A program made the position numbers and the translations under genes. A model generated the notes under the pieces. The model saw only the letters and a list, made by a program, of their open reading frames with translations, made no database searches and was not told where the DNA came from. A stretch of DNA of 32,292 nt from Acidimicrobiia bacterium (GTDB taxonomy: Bacteria; Actinomycetota; Acidimicrobiia; Acidimicrobiales; AC-14), in NCBI GenBank assembly GCA_023265045.1, contig JAHFUQ010000033.1:1-32292 (forward strand), written 5' to 3'. Below are positions 25,117 to 32,292 of this stretch, in pieces. Each line of letters starts with the position of its first letter. Positions within the stretch are counted from its first letter, which is position 1.

Positions 25117-25142
25117 TAGCACTCGTAACCCGAGAGTGCTAA
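25116..25142 (+). promoter_or_regulatory. CIRCE operator (HrcA binding site)
   Basis: TTAGCACTC (25116-25124), nine spacer bases, GAGTGCTAA (25134-25142): a perfect match to the CIRCE inverted repeat. It predicts that HrcA represses groES-groEL and releases it on heat shock. hrcA itself is outside the window. Confidence 0.97.
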
Positions 25143-25210
25143 CTCCCCAACGAGGTCCCCGGGAGAGGAATCCCGAGCCCCGCCACATCTTCCATGGAGG
25201 TCGATGCCGC

Positions 25211-25507
25211 ATGAACCTCAAGCCCCTCGACGACCGCATTGTCGTCCGTCCCCAAGAGGCCGAAGAGACCACGATCAGCGGGATCGTCATCCCCGACACG
25301 GCCAAGGAAAAGCCCCAGAAGGGCGAAGTCCTCGCCGTGGGCCCGGGCCGCCGTTCCGAGCAGACCGGCCAGCTCATCCCGATGGACGTCAAGGTCGGCG
25401 ACGTCGTGATCTACAGCAAGTACGGCGGCACCGAGATCACCATCGACGGTGAGGACGTCCTCATCCTCACGGGTCGCGACGTCCTCGCCATCGCCGAAGG
25501 CAGCTAG
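25211..25507 (+). CDS. groES: Co-chaperonin GroES
   Basis: GroES caps the GroEL folding chamber. The protein is 98 aa, starting [19 protein letters not shown], with the mobile loop about 17-33 ([18 protein letters not shown]) and the end [19 protein letters not shown] 25211 has GGAGG at 25196-25200. An ATG at 25204 is out of frame. The leader carries the CIRCE element about 70 bases upstream. groEL follows after 3 bases. Confidence 0.97.
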   Translation: MNLKPLDDRIVVRPQEAEETTISGIVIPDTAKEKPQKGEVLAVGPGRRSEQTGQLIPMDVKVGDVVIYSKYGGTEITIDGEDVLILTGRDVLAIAEGS

Positions 25508-27196
<1,689 letters not shown>

Positions 27197-27200
27197 TTAC

Positions 27201-27229
27201 GGGGAGGGCAGGGCCGCTCAGGGGGAGGG
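27201..27229 (+). other. G-quadruplex-like G-tracts after groEL
   Basis: Four runs of three or more G (27201-27204, 27206-27208, 27211-27213, 27221-27225) with loops of 1, 2 and 7 bases fit the quadruplex pattern. They overlap the left arm of the hairpin at 27219-27244. Confidence 0.35.
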
Positions 27230-27244
27230 CAGGCCCTCCCCCTG
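27219..27244 (+). terminator. Strong hairpin terminating groESL
   Basis: CAGGGGGAGGGC (27219-27230) is perfectly complementary to GCCCTCCCCCTG (27233-27244). Allowing a four-base loop, 11 pairs form, nearly all G-C. It lies 22 bases after the groEL stop. No T-run follows. A second small palindrome (27267-27272 with 27275-27280) lies close to the ferredoxin stop and could act for that gene. Confidence 0.65.
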
Positions 27245-27283
27245 GACCCCCTCCCGGCGCTCGGCAGCCGACCTGTCGGCGGC

Positions 27284-27493
27284 TTAGGAGATTTTCTTGC
27301 CGTCCTGGAGCACGGTGATTGCCCCGGTCGGGCACGCCTCCGCGGCTTCCAGGATCGCCTCCAGCGGCTCGCCGTTTGGGTTCTTCACGGACGAGACGCG
27401 GGTGGCGTCGAGTTCGAATACCCCCGGCGCGCGGTTGACGCATGCCTTGGTGGCGATGCACTTGTGCCGGCTCACAGCCACCTCGATAGACAC
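27284..27493 (-). CDS. Single-cluster ferredoxin, probably [3Fe-4S]
   Basis: This is a 69-aa cytosolic electron carrier. Cluster ligands are Cys12, Cys18 and Cys54 (CIATKAC and CPTGAI). The position of the second cysteine of a [4Fe-4S] motif is Ala/Thr, so a [3Fe-4S] cluster is expected, as in ferredoxins that serve cytochromes P450. APGVFELD and the C-terminal CPTGAITV are typical. The GTG start at 27493 lies 6 bases after a -10 box shared palindromically with the divergent GlmS-like gene. No partner P450 is in the window. Confidence 0.88.
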   Translation of the reverse strand: MSIEVAVSRHKCIATKACVNRAPGVFELDATRVSSVKNPNGEPLEAILEAAEACPTGAITVLQDGKKIS

Positions 27494-27499
27494 GAGGGA

Positions 27500-27509
27500 A
27501 GGCTAGCCT
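27500..27509. promoter_or_regulatory. Palindromic shared -10 of ferredoxin and GlmS-like genes
   Basis: AGGCTAGCCT is a perfect 10-bp palindrome and reads TAGCCT on both strands. The plus-strand box (27504-27509) ends 9 bases before ATG 27519, and the minus-strand box (27505-27500) ends 6 bases before GTG 27493. Both genes would be leaderless or nearly so. Confidence 0.5.
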
Positions 27510-27518
27510 CGGGTCGCC

Positions 27519-30500
27519 ATGTGCGGCATCGTCGCTGTCCTTCGCCGTCCCAGTCGCCGTCCGCCGCCGTCGGGCGACGCCGTGCTCAGCGCCCTCGACA
27601 CGGCGCTGGCGACCGTCGATCTCGAATCGTTGGGCGACGTCGCCGCGTCGGTCGCCGCCGTCGACCGGTCGTTGCGGGGCGTGGCCGGCGTACGGGCGCT
27701 CGTCGACCCTGCGCTGCGCGGCCGCGTCGAGGCGCGGGTGCACCGGCTCGAAGCCGAGGTGGCGCGGATCGAGGCAGATCTCGACGCTGGCGGGCGGCCG
27801 CTGACCCCGGCCGCGATCGAAGCGGTGAACGCGGCCCTCATCGGGCTCAAGGACGGGCTCTGGGCCATCCGCCAGGACCGGCTGCGCACGGCGCGGGCGG
27901 TGGGCGAGCTGGCCGGGGCCGGCGCGGAGGCAGGGGGCTCCGTCCTCGAGGCGTACACGTCCATCCAGGTGGCGCTCTCCGCCATCGACCGCCTCGAGGT
28001 TCGGGGACGGGACTCGGCGGGGCTGCATGTCCTGGTCGAGGGCCACGGCCTCGAGGTGGACAGCGCCGACGTCCAGGCCCTGCTGAGCGGGCGGGCGGAC
28101 GACAGCCTCTTCATGTCAGGGGCGGTGCGGGTGACGGGCGCCTACCTGGCGTTCGTGTACAAGGCGGCGGCCGAGATCGGCGAGCTGGGCGACAACACCC
28201 GCCGGCTCAGGGACGCGGTGCGGTCCGACGACTTGTTGCGCCTGGCGCTGCAGGCGCCGACGGCGCGCGCCGCCGTGCTGGGCCACACCCGGTGGGCCAG
28301 CGTCGGCATCATCTCCGAGGCCAACGCCCACCCCCTGAACCAGGAGGAAGACGGCCGGGCGCCGGGGCCGTACGTTGTCGGCGCCCTCAACGGGGACGTC
28401 GACAACTACCCGACGCTGAAGCTTCGCGAGGCCCTCTCGGTGCCCCCCGAGGTCACCACCGACGCAAAGGTCATCCCTGTGCTGGTGTCCCGGGCGGTGG
28501 ACGCCGGCGCGCCCCTCGACCAGGCCTTCCTGGCCACGGCCCGCATGCTGGAAGGGTCGGTGGCGGTGGCGGCGGCGTGCGCCGACGAGCCCCGCAAGCT
28601 CGTCCTCGCCCTGCGGGGCAGCGGGCAGGCCCTGTACGTGGGGCTGGCCGAGGACGCGTTCGTGGTCGCCAGCGAGCCCTACGGCCTGGTGGAGGAGACC
28701 CCCCGGTACCTGCGCATGGACGGCGAGTCGGGCGCCACGCCCGGCCAGGTGGTGGTGCTCGACGCCGACCGGGCCGGGGACCTCGCCGGGCTGACCCGGC
28801 TGGGCTACGGCGGCGCCGCGCTGCCCGTCGCCGAGGCCGAGGTGCGCACCGCGGAGATCACGACGCGCGACGTCGACCGGGCCGGCTACCCGCACTACCT
28901 CCTCAAGGAGATCTCCCAGGCGCCGGCGTCGTTCCGGAAGACCTTGCGGGGCCGCCTCGGCCCGGCGGGCGTCACCCTCGGCGAGGAGGCGCTGCCTCTG
29001 GCGTTGCGCCAGCGGTTGCACGACGGTGCGGTGCGGCGGATCGTCGGCATCGGACAGGGCACGGCGGCGATCGCGGCGCAGGGCTTCGCCGCCGTCCTCG
29101 CCCCGCTGCTCGCCCGCTCCGGCGTGGTGGTGGACGCCACGCTCGCCACCGAGCTGTCCGGCTTCGGCCTGGCCGACGACATGAGCGACACCCTCGTCGT
29201 CGCGGTCAGCCAGTCGGGCACCACCACGGACACCAACCGCACCGTCGATCTCGCCCGCGCCCGGGGCGCGGCGGTGATCGGGATCGTCAACCGGCGCAAC
29301 AGCGACCTGGTCGAGAAGGTGGACGGCGTGCTCTACACCTCCGACGGCCGGGACGTGGAGATGGCGGTGCCCTCGACCAAGGCGTTCTACGCCCAGGTGG
29401 CGGCGGGCGTGCTTCTGGCGGCGGCGCTGGCCGACGAGCTGGGCCGCAAGGGCCACGCCGTCACCCGGTTGTTGGAGGGGTTGCGGGAGCTGCCGGCGGC
29501 CATGGAGGCGGTGCTGGCCCGGCGGCCGGCGATCGCGGCCGCGGCCCAAGCCCATGCTCCCTCGCGCCGGTACTGGGCCGTGGTCGGGAACGGGTCCAAC
29601 CGGATCGCCGCCCAAGAAGTGCGGGTCAAGCTCTCAGAGCTCTGCTACAAGGCCATCGCCTGCGACCAGACCGAGGACAAAAAGCACATCGACCTGTCCT
29701 CGGAGCCGCTGATCCTGGTGTGCGCGTCCGGCCTGTCGGGGGTGAACGTCGACGACGTGGCCAAGGAGGTGGCGATCTACCGGGCCCATAAGGCGGCGCC
29801 GATCGTCATCGCCGACGAAGGGGTCACGCGCTTCGAGGCGGCCATGGAGGTGTTGACCGTGCCGGTGGTGGCGCCGGCGCTGGCGTTCGTGCTGACCGCC
29901 ATGGTCGGGCACATCTTCGGCTACGAGGCCGCCCTGGCCATCGACGCCCAGGCCCGCCCGCTGCGGGAGGTGCGGGGCGCGGTCGAGGAGGTCCTGGCGG
30001 GCGGGAACGGGCTCGATCCCCTCCACCAGCTGGCGGCGCTGGCGGCCCGTCCCGCGTCGTCGTTCCTGGCCGAACTCCGGGCCGGCGCCTACGACGGGCA
30101 CCTGGAGGCGAGCACCGCGCTGCGCGTCGCGACGCTCTTGCGCCACGCCACGTCGACCAGCGGGCTGGAGGGGTACGAGGCCGAGACCGGCCGGGTGGCC
30201 ACGCCGACCGCTTTCCTGGCCGACCTGACCGACGGGCTGACGCGGGCGATCGGCGAGCTGACCCGTCCCGTCGACGCCATCAAGCACCAGGCCAAGACGG
30301 TGACGGTCGGCATCTCCCGGTCCGAGGAAGCCCTGTACGGGAACGGGCTGGTGCGGGCGGTGCTGGAGGCGGGCGCGCCGAGGGACCGGCTGGGGTACCG
30401 GGCGTTGCGCACGCTGGTGGCGTTGGAACCGGCCGTGGTCGAGGTCACCGGGTGGACCCGCTACCAGGTCGACGGGCTGACTGTGCGGGTCGTCGACCGG

Positions 30501-30893
30501 GGCGGGGTGGCGTTGGACATCCCCACCCGGACCGACCGGGACCCCCGCCTGCGGGGCTCGAAGCACCGGGCCGCCACGTTGCGGGAGGTGCTGGTGGCGC
30601 GGGGCGGCGCCGACCAGCGGACGGTGCTGATCGTGCCCGAGGTGAAGAACGGCGAGGTGACCGGGCTCACGCTTTTGCACGCCCAGTTCCGCGAGCGGTT
30701 GGCGGCCGACGACGCCCGGGGCGTGCTGGCCGGCTACCTCGACCGCTACGACGCGTTGGTGGACGCGGTGACCGAGCGGGAGCCGGCGTTCGAGGAGTCG
30801 GTGCTGGCGTCGATCTCGATCGTGGACCTGCTCACCGAGCCGGTCCGTACGCTGGCAGTACATTGGGGGGCACATGGACAGACCGCCCCCTGA
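27519..30893 (+). CDS. Giant GlmS-like glutamine amidotransferase with two SIS domains
   Basis: The protein is 1124 aa; GlmS is ~610. The N-terminal nucleophile Cys2 (MCGIVAV) opens a class II glutaminase that is interrupted by about 110-130 mostly helical residues (about 25-145). It then resumes with RLEVRGRDSAG (158-168), HTRWAS (256-261), NGDVDNY (291-297) and TDAK (314-317). KEISQAP (463-469) marks the linker. SIS1 spans about 505-640 (SQSGTTTDT, STKAF) and SIS2 about 684-805 (VKLSELCYK, KKH at 721-723). The last ~320 residues are not GlmS, except AKTVTV (925-930), which resembles the GlmS end. Likely makes glucosamine-6-phosphate from fructose-6-phosphate and glutamine, supplying glmM in this window, but substrate is inferred. 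Confidence 0.8.
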   Translation: MCGIVAVLRRPSRRPPPSGDAVLSALDTALATVDLESLGDVAASVAAVDRSLRGVAGVRALVDPALRGRVEARVHRLEAEVARIEADLDAGGRPLTPAAIEAVNAALIGLKDGLWAIRQDRLRTARAVGELAGAGAEAGGSVLEAYTSIQVALSAIDRLEVRGRDSAGLHVLVEGHGLEVDSADVQALLSGRADDSLFMSGAVRVTGAYLAFVYKAAAEIGELGDNTRRLRDAVRSDDLLRLALQAPTARAAVLGHTRWASVGIISEANAHPLNQEEDGRAPGPYVVGALNGDVDNYPTLKLREALSVPPEVTTDAKVIPVLVSRAVDAGAPLDQAFLATARMLEGSVAVAAACADEPRKLVLALRGSGQALYVGLAEDAFVVASEPYGLVEETPRYLRMDGESGATPGQVVVLDADRAGDLAGLTRLGYGGAALPVAEAEVRTAEITTRDVDRAGYPHYLLKEISQAPASFRKTLRGRLGPAGVTLGEEALPLALRQRLHDGAVRRIVGIGQGTAAIAAQGFAAVLAPLLARSGVVVDATLATELSGFGLADDMSDTLVVAVSQSGTTTDTNRTVDLARARGAAVIGIVNRRNSDLVEKVDGVLYTSDGRDVEMAVPSTKAFYAQVAAGVLLAAALADELGRKGHAVTRLLEGLRELPAAMEAVLARRPAIAAAAQAHAPSRRYWAVVGNGSNRIAAQEVRVKLSELCYKAIACDQTEDKKHIDLSSEPLILVCASGLSGVNVDDVAKEVAIYRAHKAAPIVIADEGVTRFEAAMEVLTVPVVAPALAFVLTAMVGHIFGYEAALAIDAQARPLREVRGAVEEVLAGGNGLDPLHQLAALAARPASSFLAELRAGAYDGHLEASTALRVATLLRHATSTSGLEGYEAETGRVATPTAFLADLTDGLTRAIGELTRPVDAIKHQAKTVTVGISRSEEALYGNGLVRAVLEAGAPRDRLGYRALRTLVALEPAVVEVTGWTRYQVDGLTVRVVDRGGVALDIPTRTDRDPRLRGSKHRAATLREVLVARGGADQRTVLIVPEVKNGEVTGLTLLHAQFRERLAADDARGVLAGYLDRYDALVDAVTEREPAFEESVLASISIVDLLTEPVRTLAVHWGAHGQTAP

Positions 30894-31032
30894 CCCCAAG
30901 AAACTCCTCGCGTCCTGGATGGAATGGGAGAAGGGCGAGACGCCGCCCGGCCGCGTCATGAGCAACCTCAAGACCGCCGGCATGCGCGAGCTGCTCGAAG
31001 AGTTGGCGGCGCGCGAGCCCGCCGCTCCCTGA
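30874..31032 (+). CDS. Conserved-looking 52-aa protein
   Basis: ATG 30874 lies inside the last codons of the GlmS-like gene, in another frame, with GGGGGG about 6 bases upstream. The protein starts MDRPPPDPKKLLASWMEWEK and contains GRVMSNLKTAGMRELLEELA, an amphipathic helix. Composition is not random: two Trp in a WMEW pair and a coherent helix. I believe similar short proteins occur beside such NUDIX genes in related bacteria, but this is memory, not evidence. Its stop overlaps the apparent CTG start of the NUDIX gene. Function unknown. Confidence 0.65.
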   Translation: MDRPPPDPKKLLASWMEWEKGETPPGRVMSNLKTAGMRELLEELAAREPAAP

Positions 31033-31712
31033 CCGCCCGGCAGTTCATCCCACGGCCGCCGGACGCCCGTCCCGGCGACCCGCTTCCCTGGGCCGTAGCG
31101 CCCGCGTGTCCGGTCCCGCTGGCGGTGGTGCGGGGCCTGTTCGCCGCCGGCGCCGTTGGGCCGCCGGCGCTCACCTCGGCCGCCGCCCTGGTGGCGCTGT
31201 TCGAGGAGGACGGCGAGGCGCGTGTTGTCCTGACCCGGCGGTCAACGTCGCTGGTGCTGCACCCGGGGGAGATCTCGTTCCCCGGCGGTTGGGTCGAGGA
31301 GCGGGAGGGTGTGGTGGTGGCGGCGCTGCGGGAGGCCCAGGAGGAAGTGGGCCTCGATCCCCAGGCGGTCGAGGTGGTGGGGGCGCTCGGCCCGGTGACA
31401 ACCCGGACAGGCGCGGCGGTGGTCACGCCCGTCGTGGGCATGCTGGCGGGCGGGCGGCCCCCGCTCGTCGCCAATCCCCGGGAAGTCGACGTCGTCTTCG
31501 ACGTCGCCCTCGCGTCGTTGCTCGCGTGCTGCCGGTCGGAGTGGTGGGGCACCCGCCCGATGTACTTCTTCGAGCTGGGGGAGGACACGGTGTGGGGCAT
31601 GACGGCGCGCGTGCTGCACGCCCTGCTGCTGGCCGTCAGCGGGCGAATGCCGCCACCAGGAGGGGAACCACCACCAGGGCGGGGAGGAACGAACCGACCC
31701 GCACCTTCCTGA
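31029..31712 (+). CDS. NUDIX hydrolase, CoA pyrophosphatase type, apparent CTG start
   Basis: The protein is 227 aa if it starts at CTG 31029. The NUDIX box is complete at 87-109 (G87, E93, REAQEEVGL 101-109). It is preceded by LTRRSTSLVLHPGEISFPGG (68-87), the CoA-diphosphatase signature, so it probably splits CoA derivatives to 4'-phosphopantetheine and 3',5'-ADP. The segment PRPPDARPGDPLPWA (9-23) looks like a real N-terminus. The only ATG upstream, 30924, lies wholly inside the 52-aa gene, and the next GTG removes ~32 residues. CTG overlaps that gene's stop (CTGA). The 3' end overlaps the convergent DUF554 gene by 77 bases. Confidence 0.87.
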   Translation: MTARQFIPRPPDARPGDPLPWAVAPACPVPLAVVRGLFAAGAVGPPALTSAAALVALFEEDGEARVVLTRRSTSLVLHPGEISFPGGWVEEREGVVVAALREAQEEVGLDPQAVEVVGALGPVTTRTGAAVVTPVVGMLAGGRPPLVANPREVDVVFDVALASLLACCRSEWWGTRPMYFFELGEDTVWGMTARVLHALLLAVSGRMPPPGGEPPPGRGGTNRPAPS

Positions 31713-32292
31713 GGTCGAGCAGGCGCAGGCCGATCCCCAGCATGATCACCCCTCCGGCGGCCGACATCTCGTCGATCATCCTGGTGGTGAGGACCCGGTC
31801 GGCGGCGCCCGCGAACAGGGTGAGGCCGCCCTGCACGACGACGATCGTGACCGCGCTGAGGGCCACCCCCCAACCGAGCGTCGACGCGAACACCATCGCC
31901 ACCAACCCGTCCAGAGCCGCCTTCACGAACAGCAGCTGGGCATGACCGGCGCCGCCCAGGCCGTCTTGGATCGAGCCCAGGATCGTCAGCGGGCCGACGC
32001 AGAAGACGAGGCTGGCGGCCACGAACCCGTCGGACGACGCCGGGAGGGCGTCGAGCCGGTCCTCGAGGTGCAGCAGCTCGCCCGCGATCGCGCCAATCAT
32101 CAGGCCGGCCAGCGGGAACACCACGTTGTCGGTCCTCAGCGCTTGCTGGACGCCAATCACCAGCACCATCAGCCCGACGCCCGACAACAGCGTCGAGCGC
32201 ACCCGCTCGGGCAGCCGGTTGCCTACCAGCGCCCCGACGACCGTCCCCAGCAGGACCGTCCCGACGTTGACGACCGTCCCGATCCCGCGCAC
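31636..32292 (-). CDS. DUF554 family membrane protein (start at or beyond window edge)
   Basis: The 218 codons are visible, with about seven hydrophobic helices and very few charges: GTVVNVGTVLLGTVVGALVG, AGLMIGAIAGELLHLEDRL, GPLTILGSIQDGL, KAALDGLVAMVFASTLGWG. These match the DUF554 (YdfK/YqgA-type) family, usually 220-240 aa, a possible transporter of unknown substrate. A GTG sits exactly at the window end (32290-32292) and gives a plausible N-terminus, but a start further upstream cannot be excluded. It is convergent with the NUDIX gene and overlaps it. Confidence 0.88.
   Translation of the reverse strand: MRGIGTVVNVGTVLLGTVVGALVGNRLPERVRSTLLSGVGLMVLVIGVQQALRTDNVVFPLAGLMIGAIAGELLHLEDRLDALPASSDGFVAASLVFCVGPLTILGSIQDGLGGAGHAQLLFVKAALDGLVAMVFASTLGWGVALSAVTIVVVQGGLTLFAGAADRVLTTRMIDEMSAAGGVIMLGIGLRLLDLRKVRVGSFLPALVVVPLLVAAFAR

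Noticed and set aside
27464-29791. 775-codon plus-strand frame overlapping the GlmS-like gene
   Set aside because: It is Arg/Gly/Pro-rich without domains, in a different frame from the clearly conserved amidotransferase.
30924-31028. ATG 30924 as the start of the NUDIX gene
   Set aside because: The added 35 residues are Arg-rich and lie entirely within the coherent 52-aa gene in a different frame; the CTG 31029 start explains the data better.

Overview
The window is GC-rich bacterial chromosome and reads as an actinobacterium. The S10-spc-alpha ribosomal order, a zinc-type S14, a four-cysteine S4, a zinc-LID adenylate kinase, the downstream glmM-acpS-nnrD-alr-tsaE-tsaB-rimI-tsaD-groESL order and a CIRCE-controlled groESL all fit. 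The style of several proteins suggests class Acidimicrobiia, but that placement is inference. All genes are chromosomal and densely packed. I see no mobile element, tRNA, rRNA or CRISPR array, and no gene-free stretch over 300 bases (the longest is about 170).

Layout. 1-12251: the end of the S10 operon (rplV tail, rpsC, rplP, rpmC, rpsQ), the spc operon (rplN to map) and the alpha operon (infA, rpmJ, rpsM, rpsK, rpsD, rpoA, rplQ), all on the plus strand with many stop/start overlaps. truA follows. 13079-14290: ilvA on the minus strand interrupts the series. 14353-19343: rplM-rpsI-glmM-acpS-nnrD-alr, joining ribosome, peptidoglycan-precursor, ACP-activation and metabolite-repair genes. 19370-20893: a minus-strand membrane-anchored matrixin-like protease. 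20965-24550: family 4 uracil-DNA glycosylase, then tsaE-tsaB-rimI-tsaD (tRNA t6A synthesis and ribosomal protein acetylation). 24581-25042: a small secreted protein on the minus strand. 25088-27196: CIRCE-controlled groES-groEL. 27284-27493: a minus-strand ferredoxin. 27519-32292: a very large GlmS-like amidotransferase, a 52-aa protein, a CoA-type NUDIX hydrolase and a DUF554 membrane protein.

Most noteworthy. (1) The 1124-aa GlmS-like protein has a large helical insertion in the glutaminase domain and about 320 residues after the SIS domains. A lysine-containing motif resembling the GlmS C-terminal catalytic tail lies about 110 residues beyond its usual place. (2) Three genes (infA, glmM, the NUDIX gene) appear to start at CTG, and two of these use a CTGA stop/start overlap. 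(3) Several genes have a TANNNT -10 element only 6-11 bases before the start codon, suggesting leaderless mRNAs. In one case a perfect 10-bp palindrome could serve as the -10 for two divergent leaderless genes. (4) The matrixin-like protein has a predicted inside-to-outside topology. (5) TsaB carries a 27-bp minisatellite-encoded tail. (6) A 26-codon ORF and an SD-masking hairpin lie between rpsM and rpsK.
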